The notes below the pieces were generated by a model. That model was not told the origin of the DNA. It saw only the letters and a list, made by a program, of their open reading frames with translations, and made no database searches. The translations under genes and the position numbers were made by a program. 44,333 nt of DNA from JBOGEN01 sp050743265 (GTDB lineage Bacteria > Actinomycetota > Actinomycetes > JBOGEN01), in the NCBI GenBank assembly GCA_050743265.1, contig JBOGEN010000009.1:1-44333 (forward strand), written 5' to 3'. Shown piece by piece: positions 16,089 to 24,332 of the stretch (positions are counted from its first letter, which is position 1; every line of letters starts with the position of its first letter).

Positions 16089-17224
16089 CCCACGTCCACG
16101 CCGTCGTTCCCGACGGTCTCGACGACCCGCGCAGGCCCAGCGGGGGCAACGTCTACGACCGGAAGGTGCTCCACGAGCTGGAGTGCCTGGGCTGGGTGAC
16201 CCACGAGCACCCGGTGCCTGGGCCATGGGGAGGCTCGCGCGGTTCGCCGGCCGCGGCTCGCCCCGCTCTCGAGGACGTGCTGCGTCGGCGCGAGGACCGT
16301 GCCCTGGTCCTCATCGACAGCCTGGTCGTGGCTGCGTCACCAGACCTCGTGGCGTCGGCGGGCGACCGGCTCCGGCTGGTCGTGCTCGTGCACATGCCGT
16401 GGGGGTATCACCACCCCGACGTCGCGGCGGACGAGCGCGCCGCGTTCTCGGCCGCCACCTGCGTAGTCACGACGAGCCGGTGGACCCGGGACTGGCTCCA
16501 GGCGGAGTACGGGCTGCGAGCCGCCGTGCTGCACGTCGTCGAGCCGGGCGTCGACCGGGCGGGCGTTGCACCGGGAACGGACGCGGGGGGCGAGCTCCTC
16601 TGCGTGGGGGCCGTGATCCCGGGCAAGGGGCACGACCTGCTGCTCTCCGCGCTCGCCGAGGTCTCCGACCTCCGCTGGCGATGCCTCTGCGTCGGTGCGC
16701 TCGACGTCGAGGAGGACTACGCCGCGGGGCTGGGCCAGACCGTTCGTCGGCTCGGCCTCTCCGACCGGGTCCGGTTCACCGGTCCCCGCGTGGGTGTCGA
16801 CCTGGACCGCACCTACGCCGAATCCGACGTGCTGGTGCTCGCCTCTCGCTCCGAGACGTACGGGATGGTCGTCGCCGAGGCCCTCGCTCACGGCCTGCCG
16901 GTCGTGGCGGCCGACGTGGGCGGCGTGGCCGAAGCCCTGGGCGGCGTGGTCGAAGCCCTGGGCGGCGTGGTCGAAGCCCTCGGCCGGGCCGGCGGCGACG
17001 GTTGCCTTCCGGGCATGCTCGTGCCGGCCGAGAGTCCCGGAGCGCTGGCTGCCGCCCTGCGGCGCTGGCTCGCCGACCCGGAGCATCGGAGGAGGCTCCG
17101 CCGGCTGGCCAACCGGCGGCGGCTCGAGCTCGCCGGGTGGTCGGACGCGGCCCGCGCGTTCGCGGACATCCTCGCCCGCGTGTCGGCTGAACCACCCGGG
17201 CCTCCGCGCCGTAAGGCCAGATAG
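16085..17224 (+). CDS. glycosyltransferase family 4 enzyme with an internal 21-base repeat
   Basis: 379 residues, GT-B fold. The N-terminal half has HMPWGYHHPD and the strand TCVVTTSRWTRDWL; the C-terminal half has VGAVIPGKGHDLLL, RVRFTGPRV and the donor-sugar motif SRSETYGMVVAEALAHGLPVV (E-x7-E). These retaining enzymes transfer a sugar from a nucleotide-sugar donor. Just after the motif the loop is lengthened by three tandem GGV(A/V)EAL heptads, where family members usually have one. The start GTG 16085 overlaps the PTPS-like stop. It is cytoplasmic or peripherally membrane-bound, with no TM helix. By context it glycosylates the product of the cluster; acceptor and donor are unknown. Confidence 0.92.
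   Translation: MTHVHAVVPDGLDDPRRPSGGNVYDRKVLHELECLGWVTHEHPVPGPWGGSRGSPAAARPALEDVLRRREDRALVLIDSLVVAASPDLVASAGDRLRLVVLVHMPWGYHHPDVAADERAAFSAATCVVTTSRWTRDWLQAEYGLRAAVLHVVEPGVDRAGVAPGTDAGGELLCVGAVIPGKGHDLLLSALAEVSDLRWRCLCVGALDVEEDYAAGLGQTVRRLGLSDRVRFTGPRVGVDLDRTYAESDVLVLASRSETYGMVVAEALAHGLPVVAADVGGVAEALGGVVEALGGVVEALGRAGGDGCLPGMLVPAESPGALAAALRRWLADPEHRRRLRRLANRRRLELAGWSDAARAFADILARVSAEPPGPPRRKAR
16918..16980 (+). repeat. three tandem 21-base units inside the glycosyltransferase gene
   Basis: Units 16918-16938, 16939-16959 and 16960-16980 each encode GGVxEAL. They differ by a single base (C or T in the fourth codon). The near-identity at DNA level shows recent in-frame duplication next to the donor-binding site. 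Confidence 0.95.
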
Positions 17225-17242
17225 GAACAAGCACTCGAGGGA

Positions 17243-18193
17243 GTGGAGCGGGCGATCGGCCGGACGCGAGGAGTCTGGGTACGCCGTGCAGGGGGAGCGG
17301 TGGTGCTTTGCCTGCTCGTCTGGCAGTACGGCACCGAGCCCTTCGTCCGCGGCCTGTCCAGCATCCACGCCGCCGCGCTCGTCACGGCACTGGCAGTGGG
17401 AGCTCTCACGACGGTGTGCTGTGCGTGGCGGTGGCGGCTCGTCGCCGGGGCGCTCGGGCTCGACGTACCGCTGGGAGGCGCGGTCGCCGCCTACTACCGC
17501 TCCCAGATGCTGAACGTCATGCTTCCCGGCGGCGTCCTGGGCGACCTGCACCGGGCCGTCGACCGCGGCCGCCGGACCGGACATCTGGGCGTAGCGTTGC
17601 GGTCGGTCGCTTGGGAGCGTGGGTTGGGGCAATTGGTGCAGATGGCGCTGACCGCGGTGGTGCTCGTCGCCGTGCCGTCGGCGATCCGCCCGTCCTTGCC
17701 CGTGGTGGCAGTGTCGGTCCTCGCTGCCGCGGTGATCCTCGGTCTCGCTGGCCTTGCCGCGTCGGTGCGCGTTGCCGCCCCTGTCCGGCACGATCTGCGG
17801 GCGATCCTGCGTGCCCGAAGGACCGCGGTCGGGGTTGTCGTGGCGTCCGTCGTGGCGGTGATCGGACATGCCACCGTGTTCCTCGTGGCGAGCCGTACCG
17901 CGGGGGCGCACGTGCCGGCGGCCGGCGTGCTGCCCCTCGCCCTCGTGGTGCTGCTGGTGGCGGCCGTCCCGGTGAACCTTGCCGGATGGGGGCCGCGCGA
18001 GGGGGCGGCTGCTTGGGTCTTCGGGGTCGCGGGCCTGGGCGCCAGCCACGGGGTCACGGCGTCCGTCGTGTACGGGGTCATGGTGCTCGCGGCTGCCCTG
18101 CCCGGTGCGCTGGTGCTGGTGGTGCTCGCGGGTCGGCGTGCCTCGCAGGAGAGCACGACCGCGCGGCCGGTCGCGGACGTGAATCATGGGTGA
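17243..18193 (+). CDS. LPG-synthase-TM/YbhN-type integral membrane protein
   Basis: 316 residues with about seven to eight hydrophobic helices. The family signature is visible: AYYRSQMLNVMLPGGVLGDLHRA (about 90-112, cf. the LPGG-x-GGD loop), SVAWERGLGQL and VPVNLAGWGPREGAAAWVF. The same domain forms the membrane half of MprF and occurs alone as predicted flippases or translocases for lipid-linked products. The start GTG 17243 has GAGGGA nearby, 18 bases after the glycosyltransferase stop. It overlaps the next reductase gene by eight bases. In this operon it may move a lipid-linked product across the membrane, which is an inference from family and context. Confidence 0.87.
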   Translation: MERAIGRTRGVWVRRAGGAVVLCLLVWQYGTEPFVRGLSSIHAAALVTALAVGALTTVCCAWRWRLVAGALGLDVPLGGAVAAYYRSQMLNVMLPGGVLGDLHRAVDRGRRTGHLGVALRSVAWERGLGQLVQMALTAVVLVAVPSAIRPSLPVVAVSVLAAAVILGLAGLAASVRVAAPVRHDLRAILRARRTAVGVVVASVVAVIGHATVFLVASRTAGAHVPAAGVLPLALVVLLVAAVPVNLAGWGPREGAAAWVFGVAGLGASHGVTASVVYGVMVLAAALPGALVLVVLAGRRASQESTTARPVADVNHG

Positions 18194-18893
18194 GCTGCCC
18201 TACACGGTCCTGAGCGCTGCCATGACGCTCGACGGCTACTGCGACAGTGCGTCCGAGGAGCGGCTCGTGCTCTCCAACGCCCAGGACTTGGACCGTGTCG
18301 ACGAGGTCCGCGCAGGGTGCGACGCGATCCTCGTCGGCGCGGCGACCGTGCGGATCGACAGCCCGCGTCTCGTCGTACGCAGCGCGGCGCGGACAGGGCG
18401 ACGGCTGGACGCAGGAATGCCGCCCACCCCCGCGAAAGTCACGGTGACAGGGACCGGCGATCTCGACCCGGATGAGCCGTTCTTCACCACCGGAGACACG
18501 GCCAAGCTCGTCTACTGCGCGTCCGACATCGTCGAACAGGCACGTCACGTGCTGGGTGCCGTGGCGACCGTGGTGGGCGCAGGGCAACCGGTGTTGATGC
18601 GCCGGGTCTGCCAGAACCTGCATGAGCGGGGCGTCCGGCGCTTGATGGTGGAGGGCGGCGGCAGGGTGCTCACCCAGTTCCTGACCGAGGACCTGGCCGA
18701 CGAGTTGCACCTCGCGGTGGCGCCGTTCTTCGTCGGTGACTCCCGGGCACGTCGTCTTGTCGACGACGGTGCCTTCCCGTGGAACGCCGACCGCCGGGGA
18801 ACGCTCCTCGAGGCGCGACCGCTTGGCGACGTCGTCCTGCTGCGGTACGCGCTGTCCGCCCGTTGCCCCGGCCCGCCGGAGGCGCCGCGATGA
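18186..18893 (+). CDS. stand-alone RibD C-terminal-type reductase
   Basis: 235 residues containing only the RibD reductase domain: VLSAAMTLDGY at the N-terminus, DAILVGAATVRIDSPRL (about 45-61), and VRRLMVEGGGRVLTQFL (about 155-171), the NADPH-binding core. The zinc deaminase domain of bifunctional RibD is absent. Enzymes of this kind reduce ribosylamino-pyrimidines in riboflavin synthesis or related pterin-like compounds. It ends the dehydrogenase-PTPS-glycosyltransferase-LPG_TM operon and overlaps the upstream gene. Pairing with a PTPS-like protein argues for a pyrimidine/pterin substrate rather than housekeeping flavin synthesis; this is inference. Confidence 0.9.
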   Translation: MGELPYTVLSAAMTLDGYCDSASEERLVLSNAQDLDRVDEVRAGCDAILVGAATVRIDSPRLVVRSAARTGRRLDAGMPPTPAKVTVTGTGDLDPDEPFFTTGDTAKLVYCASDIVEQARHVLGAVATVVGAGQPVLMRRVCQNLHERGVRRLMVEGGGRVLTQFLTEDLADELHLAVAPFFVGDSRARRLVDDGAFPWNADRRGTLLEARPLGDVVLLRYALSARCPGPPEAPR

Positions 18894-18937
18894 CCCGGCG
18901 CGGCAGACAGCTGCCTTCCGCCACCATCCGCACCTAG
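18890..18937 (+). CDS. 15-codon mini-ORF coupled to the reductase stop (possible truncated gene)
   Basis: An ATG at 18890 overlaps the reductase TGA as ATGA, the same coupling used elsewhere in the operon, but the frame stops after 15 codons (MTRRGRQLPSATIRT). It may be a chance ORF, a leftover start of a lost downstream gene, or a tiny leader. There is no similarity to judge by. Confidence 0.25.
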   Translation: MTRRGRQLPSATIRT

Positions 18938-19043
18938 GCGGTCACAGCCTGTCGCTCAGAGGTCCCGAAATTCAGACGACGTGGGGTGCCGGCCTCGTTA
19001 GCGTCCGACTCGGATGCCGTACTGCTGTATCCGAGGAGGGTTC

Positions 19044-20439
19044 ATGACCAGGTCACCCGCGACGAGCCCCGTGATCACGGACCTGTCCGCCGCGTTGGGT
19101 GAGCAGGTCGTCACGCCGGACGACGACCGCTTCGAGCAGGCGCGCGCTGTCTTCTACGGCGGGTTCGACCTGCGACCAGCCGCCGTCGTACGCCCGCGGG
19201 ACGCGGTCGAGGTCGCCCGTGTCGTGTCCGCCGCCAGGGACTCCGGTCTGGAGCTGGCCGTCCGAAGCGGAGGGCACAGCAACGCCGGCCACGGCGTGTG
19301 CGAGGGCGGCATCGTGCTCGACCTGTCCGAGATGAAGGGGCTCGACATCGACGTCGCCGGGCGCACGGCGTGGGTCGACGCCGGGGTCACCGCAGGCGAG
19401 TACACCGTCGCCGCTGCCGCCCACGGACTGGCGACCGGTTTCGGTGACACCGGGTCGGTCGGCCTGGGTGGTCTCACGCTCGGAGGTGGGGTCGGCTTCC
19501 TCTCGCGTGCGTACGGGCTGACGATCGACCACCTGCTCGCGGCCGAGGTCGTGACCGCGGACGGGCAGGTGCTTCACGTCGACGAGGAGACGCACCCGGA
19601 CCTGTTCTGGGCGATCCGCGGAGGCGGTGGCAACGTCGGTGTGGCGACCCGGTTCCACTTCCGCCTGAACGAGGTCCCGCAGGTCGTCGGCGGCCTGCTC
19701 ATGCTGCCGGCGACAGCCGACGTCGTCGCCTCGTTCGTCGCCGAAGCGCAGGCGGCACCGGAGGCGCTGACGACGATCGCGAACATCATGCCCGCTCCGC
19801 CGATGCCGTTCGTCCCACCGGAGCAGCACGGCTCGCTCGTGCTGCTCGGCTTGATGTGCTACGCGGGCGACGCGGACTCGGGGCAGCGGGTGCTGGAGCC
19901 GTTCCGCGCGCTCGCGACGCCCATCGTGGACTGGGTCGGCCCCAAGTCCTACCCGGAGATCTTCCTCCCGGACGAGGAGGGCTACCACCCGCTGGCCGCC
20001 GGACGCACCATGTTCGTCAACCGCGTCGACCGGGACGTGGCTCAGTCGATTCTCGATCGCCTGTCACATACGTCCGCGACGATGCCCCTGACGATGGCCG
20101 TGACGCAGCTGCGTGTTCTCGGCGGCGCGGTGGCGCGCGTCCCCTCCGAGGCGACGGCGTACGCGCACCGCACCAGCCCGATCATGGCGAACGTTGCCGC
20201 CATCTACGACCAGCCGGCGCAGGCCGAGGCGATGAACCGCTGGGTCGACGACTACGCCGCCTCGCTACGGCAGGACGACCACGGCGCGTACGTCAACTTC
20301 CTCGCCAACCGAGGGGCCCGAGCGTGTGCGAGCGGCGTACCCGGGCGCGACGTGGCACCGGCTGCAGCGGATCAAGGCACGCTACGACCCCACGAACCTG
20401 TTCGTCCTCAACCAGAACGTTCCGCCGGAGTCGAGTTGA
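19044..20439 (+). pseudogene. FAD-linked oxidoreductase (BBE-type), one-base frameshift near the 3' end
   Basis: The reading frame starts at ATG 19044 after GAGGAGGG. It shows the PCMH FAD-binding domain: AVRSGGHSNAGHG (His for covalent flavin), DTGSVGLGGLTLGGGVGFLSR and WAIRGGGGNVGVATRF. The berberine-bridge-enzyme C-terminus should end with the motif YDPTNLFVLNQNVPP. That ending is present but in the next frame: an extra C in AACC at 20309-20310 breaks the frame, and skipping it gives a normal 464-residue protein ending at TGA 20437-20439. Without correction the frame runs on with unrelated sequence to 20501. The loss would remove the final strand and helix of the C-terminal substrate domain. 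The substrate is unknown; relatives oxidise alcohols or sugars. Confidence 0.85.
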
Positions 20440-20550
20440 CCAGGGGAGGCGGGCACCCGGGACGCACTCGCCCGCGTGCAGGCCGGCCACACGAGCGGTG
20501 ACCTCGTAGGCTGGTCGCGACGATCGCCAGAGAGAGGACTCGACGACGAC

Positions 20551-21156
20551 GTGAACCCGTTCGACGAGAAGGCTGCGACCTGGGACGACCAGGCCAAGAC
20601 GGAGCGGGCCCGGGTGGTGGCCGGGGCGGTTCGTGAGGCCGTGGTCCTGTCGAGGTCGACGCGGGTCCTCGAGTACGGGGCCGGCACCGGGCTCGTCTCG
20701 CAGGAGCTCGCCGGCAGCGTCGGTGCGATCACCCTCGCGGACTCGTCGGCGGGTATGCGTGAGGTCATGCACTCCAAGGTGGCGACGGGGGCCCTACCGG
20801 CGAGCGCTCGCATCTGGGATCTCGACCTGTCCGCGGGCAGCGTCCCCGACGAGCGCTTCGATCTGGTCGTCACGGTGATGACGCTGCACCACATCCTGGA
20901 CCTGGGGCCGGTGCTCGAGGGCTTCGCGAGGCTGCTGGACGAGGGCGGGCATCTGTGTGTGGTCGACCTGGTCGCGGAGGATGGTTCGTTCCACAGCGGC
21001 GACTTCCACGGCCACCACGGGTTCACCGCCCACGATCTGTCCGCCAGGCTCGCCTCGGCCGGGTTCACTGTCGTCCGCGTCGAGCAGATCTACGACGTGG
21101 TCAAGGACGGGATCGCCTTCCCGCTGTTCCTGGCCACCTGCACGAGGGCTGCCTGA
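20551..21156 (+). CDS. class I SAM-dependent methyltransferase
   Basis: 201 residues: NPFDEKAATWDD at the start (a common UbiE/SmtA-like opening), motif I VLEYGAGTGLVSQEL, motif II-like ITLADSSAGM, motif IV FDLVVTVMTLHHI, and a final SxFHxHHGFTAHDL segment. The GTG at 20551 fits the family's usual start; a GTG at 20476 would add 25 unrelated residues. It follows the flavoprotein by 111 bases on the same strand. Probably cytoplasmic and acting on a small molecule; substrate unknown. Confidence 0.85.
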   Translation: MNPFDEKAATWDDQAKTERARVVAGAVREAVVLSRSTRVLEYGAGTGLVSQELAGSVGAITLADSSAGMREVMHSKVATGALPASARIWDLDLSAGSVPDERFDLVVTVMTLHHILDLGPVLEGFARLLDEGGHLCVVDLVAEDGSFHSGDFHGHHGFTAHDLSARLASAGFTVVRVEQIYDVVKDGIAFPLFLATCTRAA

Positions 21157-21225
21157 CAGCAGCAGCAGCGTGGATCTGCCACGTTCTACCCTCGCCTGAC
21201 AGGCACGAGCACCGATCGAGGGCCG

Positions 21226-22482
21226 GTGAGCCAGGTGAGCACGAGGAAGGCCTACGTCCCGAACCTGCCGCGGATGCAGCGGACTCTCGAGGCGCTGTCG
21301 TCGAGTGACGTCGGCGGTACGGCTGGAGGCGGCGTGGACCGTCCGGCATTGTCCGACGCCGACAAGGCAGTGCGGGACCTGTTCGCGTCCATGCTGAAGG
21401 AGCGTGGACTCGAGGTCCGCGTCGACGAGGTGGGGTCGATGTACGGCCGGCGAGCGGGTACGGAGCCCGACGCGGATCCGGTGCTGGTCGGCTCACATCT
21501 CGACACGGTGTCGCCGGGCGGACGGTTCGACGGAATCCTCGGCGTGGTCGCCGCGCTCGAGGCGGTCCAGCTCCTCGATGAGCTCGGTATCCGCACGCGT
21601 CGTCCGATCGACGTCGTGAGCTGGACGGGGGAGGAAGGGGCCAGGTTCCCGCCGGCGATGCTGGCCTCGGGAGTGGTGGCCGGGGAGTACGGCGCCGACT
21701 TTGTGTACTCCAGGTCCGACCCTCTGGGCCGAACCTTCGGCGAGGAGCTGAGCCGGATCGGGTACCAGGGCGACGCGGCCAGTCGACCGGCCAGGATCCA
21801 TGCCTCGCTGGAGCTTCATATCGAGCAGGGAACCCGGCTCGAAGACCTGGACGTTCCGGTCGGCGTCGTCAGCGGCGTCGACCCTGTGCGTTGGTACGAG
21901 GTCACCGTGCAGGGGCGCGGCGAGCACGCTGGCGGTCCCGGGCTTCGACATCGCCGTGACTCGGTCGTGGCGGCCTCACGCATGATCGTGGCCGCACGCG
22001 ACATCGCGGTTGCCGACGAGCGCTTCACGTCCACCGTGGGCATCGTCTCCGCCGCTCCCGGGTCGACCAACGTCGTCGCGAACACGACGACGTTCAGTCT
22101 CGACATGCGCGCCCACACAGACGCAGGCCTCGACGACGCGCTCGGCTCCCTCCAGCAGGCATTCCACGGGATCGCGAACGAGGAGAGGGTGGGCCTCCGG
22201 GTCGAAGAGACCTGGCGCCTCCCGGCGACGACGTTCGACCCCGCACTTCGCTCCCAGCTGATGCGAGCGGCCGCAGAGGACGGCATCACCGCCACCGAGC
22301 TGACGGGCACCATCGGGCACGACTCGCTGCACCTGAGCAAGGTGACCCGAGCGGCCATGCTGTTCACGCCGACGGTCAACGGCCTGTCGCACTGCGAGGC
22401 GGAGGACACCCCCTGGGTGGCCTCCGAGCAGGCGGTGGCCGTGCTCACCCGGGTCCTCTCCGAGGTCGCCGACGAGGCATGA
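21226..22482 (+). CDS. M20-family Zn-dependent amidohydrolase (N-carbamoyl-L-amino acid hydrolase/allantoate amidohydrolase type)
   Basis: 418 residues, the usual length of the hydantoinase/carbamoylase branch. Metal ligands are in GSHLDTV, GRFDGILGV, WTGEEGARF, LELHIEQG and NGLSHCEAE. The dimerisation domain has QGRGEHAGG (usually GxxxHAGTTPM), and TIGHDSLHLSKV closes the active site. Enzymes of this group hydrolyse N-carbamoyl amino acids, ureidopropionate or allantoate in the cytoplasm. The start GTG 21226 follows GAGGG; GTG 21235 is an alternative. No other purine or pyrimidine catabolic gene is adjacent, so the substrate stays open. It is convergent with the second sigma gene, 25 bases away. 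Confidence 0.9.
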   Translation: MSQVSTRKAYVPNLPRMQRTLEALSSSDVGGTAGGGVDRPALSDADKAVRDLFASMLKERGLEVRVDEVGSMYGRRAGTEPDADPVLVGSHLDTVSPGGRFDGILGVVAALEAVQLLDELGIRTRRPIDVVSWTGEEGARFPPAMLASGVVAGEYGADFVYSRSDPLGRTFGEELSRIGYQGDAASRPARIHASLELHIEQGTRLEDLDVPVGVVSGVDPVRWYEVTVQGRGEHAGGPGLRHRRDSVVAASRMIVAARDIAVADERFTSTVGIVSAAPGSTNVVANTTTFSLDMRAHTDAGLDDALGSLQQAFHGIANEERVGLRVEETWRLPATTFDPALRSQLMRAAAEDGITATELTGTIGHDSLHLSKVTRAAMLFTPTVNGLSHCEAEDTPWVASEQAVAVLTRVLSEVADEA

Positions 22483-22507
22483 CGAGGTGGTGAGACACGC
22501 CCGCCGC

Positions 22508-23653
22508 TCACCTGCGCTGCTGCGCGTTGAGCCGTGCGGCCTGTCGCGTGAGGTGGTCGCGTTCGGGGAGGCTGGGCGCCGATCGGGCGGCGTCGGCGTA
22601 GAGCCGTGCTGCGGTCACGGGGTCACCGTCCCGCTCGTGGAGGTACGCGGCGACGGCGGTGTGGCGGGGCAGGGCGGGGTCGAGCTCCGACAGTGCGGCC
22701 AGGCCGGCTCGCGGCCCGTCGGCCTCGCCGACCGCGACGGCGCGATTGAGGCGGGCCACCGGGCTGTCGGTGAGGCGGACCAGCTCATCGTACCACTCGA
22801 CGATCTGGACCCAGTCGGTCTCCTCGGCCGTCTGAGCGTCGGCGTGCAGCGCGGCAATGGCGGCCTGGGCCTGGAACTCGCCAAGGCGGTCGCGGGCGAG
22901 GGCGGCCTGGAGCACGTCGACACCCTCGGCGATCAGGCGGGTGTTCCACCGGCCGCGGTCCTGCTCGGCTAGGGGCACGAGCCTGCCGTCGGTGCCGACC
23001 CGTGCCGGGCGCCGGGCGTGGTGGAGCAGCATCAGTGCCAGCAGGCCCGCGACCTCCTCATGGTGAGTCATGGCCGCGAGTGGGCGGGTGAGCCGGATCG
23101 CCTCGGCGGCGAGGTCGACGTCGCCGGAGTAGCCCTCGTTGAAGACCAGGTAGAGCACGCGCAGCACCGTGCCGACGTCACCGGGCTGGTTGAACCGGAC
23201 GTCCGAGACGGTCCGCTTGGCCCGGCTGATCCGCTGGGCCATGGTCGCCTCCGGCACGAGGTAGGCCTGCGCGATCTGCCGCGTGGTCAGGCCGCCGACC
23301 GCGCGCAGCGTGAGCGCGACGGCCGAGGCCGGTGTCAGGGACGGGTGCGCGCACAGGAAGTACAGGTGGAGCGTGTCGTCCACCGCCTCGACCGGACCGG
23401 GCATGGGCTCGTCCTCGACGCGTACCTCGCGGTGCCGTCGGGACGCGTCGGCACGGGCGGCGTCGAGGAACTTGCGCCAGGCCACGGTGACCAGCCAGCC
23501 CTTGGCGTCCCGCGGCGGGTCGTCCGGCCACCCGCGCACCGCCTCGACCAGTGCGTCCTGCACGGCGTCCTCGGCCGCCGCGAAGTCAGCTCCGCGACGG
23601 ACGAGGACGCCGATCACTGTGGGGGTGAGGGCCCGCAGCACGGACTCATCCAC
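22508..23653 (-). CDS. second ECF42-type sigma factor with TPR-like extension
   Basis: 381 residues. Region 2 spans about 5-70 (VIGVLVRRGADFAAAEDAVQDA, GWLVTVAWRKFLD), region 4 about 100-150 (ALTLRAVGGLTTRQIAQAYLV, MAQRISRAKR), then the DUF6596/TPR-like extension (VLYLVFNEGY, ARLNRAVAVGEADG). The GTG start at 23653 lies six bases after the YCII stop, giving a tight operon in the same order (YCII then sigma) as at the first locus. Similarity to the first sigma factor is clear but moderate, so this is an older paralogue rather than a recent copy. No anti-sigma factor is adjacent. Confidence 0.93.
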   Translation of the reverse strand: MDESVLRALTPTVIGVLVRRGADFAAAEDAVQDALVEAVRGWPDDPPRDAKGWLVTVAWRKFLDAARADASRRHREVRVEDEPMPGPVEAVDDTLHLYFLCAHPSLTPASAVALTLRAVGGLTTRQIAQAYLVPEATMAQRISRAKRTVSDVRFNQPGDVGTVLRVLYLVFNEGYSGDVDLAAEAIRLTRPLAAMTHHEEVAGLLALMLLHHARRPARVGTDGRLVPLAEQDRGRWNTRLIAEGVDVLQAALARDRLGEFQAQAAIAALHADAQTAEETDWVQIVEWYDELVRLTDSPVARLNRAVAVGEADGPRAGLAALSELDPALPRHTAVAAYLHERDGDPVTAARLYADAARSAPSLPERDHLTRQAARLNAQQRR

Positions 23654-23659
23654 CGTGCG

Positions 23660-24070
23660 TCACTCCGTGATGCACGTCGAATGCGCGCCCAGGAACGGGC
23701 GGACCTCGAGCCACTCGTGGATCGGCTTCCCACCAGCACCCGGAGCCGCGGACAGCTCGCCCGCCAGCTCGAGCGCCCGCTCGTAGGTCTCGACGTCGAT
23801 CACCATCCAGCCGGCGATCAGGTCCTTGGTCTCCGCGAACGGGCCGTCGGTGACCGGCGGCCGCCCCTCGCCGTCGTAGCGGACGAACGTGCCCTCCGGG
23901 GAGAGCGCCTGAGTGTCGACGAACTCGCCCGTGCCCTCGAGCCGAGCGGCGAAGTCCCGCATGTACTGCACGTGGGCGGTGACCTCCTCCGGCGTCCACT
24001 GGTCCATCGGCACGTCGTTGGCAGCTGCCGGCGCGCCCCGGTAGTGCTTGAGCAGCAGGTACTTGGCCAT
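23660..24070 (-). CDS. YCII/DGPF-domain protein, partner of the second ECF42 sigma
   Basis: 136 residues: MAKYLLLKHYRG start, TDGPFAETKDLIAGWMVIDVETYERALELAGEL (about 83-115, the DGPF motif itself) and EVRPFLG end. The ATG at 24070 has AAGGAG eight bases upstream. Longer reading upstream has no family similarity. Function unknown; the position immediately before the sigma gene is the standard ECF42 arrangement. An ECF42-type promoter lies about 50 bases upstream. Confidence 0.93.
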   Translation of the reverse strand: MAKYLLLKHYRGAPAAANDVPMDQWTPEEVTAHVQYMRDFAARLEGTGEFVDTQALSPEGTFVRYDGEGRPPVTDGPFAETKDLIAGWMVIDVETYERALELAGELSAAPGAGGKPIHEWLEVRPFLGAHSTCITE

Positions 24071-24121
24071 CCTGTTCTCCTTAGTGCGGTACGGCCCATC
24101 GTGGCCGTGTTCACTGCGGGG

Positions 24122-24147
24122 ACGAAGCCGCGCGTGGGTTCTCGACA
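24122..24147 (-). promoter_or_regulatory. putative ECF42-type promoter of the second YCII-sigma operon
   Basis: On the minus strand TGTCGA (24147-24142), 17 bases, CGT (24124-24122). This is the best match of the four sites and it precedes the YCII ATG at 24070 by 51 bases, the same spacing as at the first locus. Confidence 0.6.
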
Positions 24148-24293
24148 TCCCACCGAGACATTTCCTGGCGGACTTCAAAGGCTCCGCGTACTCCCAGGCG
24201 CCACAGATGGGGCACAGGGAGCCGCTTCGCGTCCGAGGCGTGAAGGGCACGGTGGTGGGCGCCATCCAGGCTGCCCGAAGGGCGCTCGAGACG

Positions 24294-24332
24294 TTGACCA
24301 CTCGACGCGTCAGGCTATACTAACGCGTTAGT
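24294..24332 (+). promoter_or_regulatory. near-consensus promoter with a 14-base operator palindrome, leaderless start
   Basis: TTGACC (24294-24299) and TATACT (24316-24321) are separated by 16 bases, a strong housekeeping-type promoter. The palindrome ACTAACGCGTTAGT (24319-24332) overlaps the -10 box, the expected transcription start and the first codon at 24331. It is ideally placed for autorepression by the ArsR domain encoded just downstream, and the transcript would be leaderless. Confidence 0.7.

Noticed and set aside
16337..18187. A 616-codon minus-strand frame opposite the glycosyltransferase and LPG_TM genes
   Set aside because: No motif or plausible signal; it is antisense to two certain genes.
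18186..18893. Housekeeping riboflavin biosynthesis gene
   Set aside because: The deaminase domain is missing, no other rib gene is near, and it is embedded in the glycosyltransferase operon.
24071..24330. Possible zinc-ribbon extension of the YCII protein (CPICGAW in the upstream frame)
   Set aside because: A strong ribosome site and the family start lie at 24070, and the ECF42-type promoter falls within that upstream stretch.
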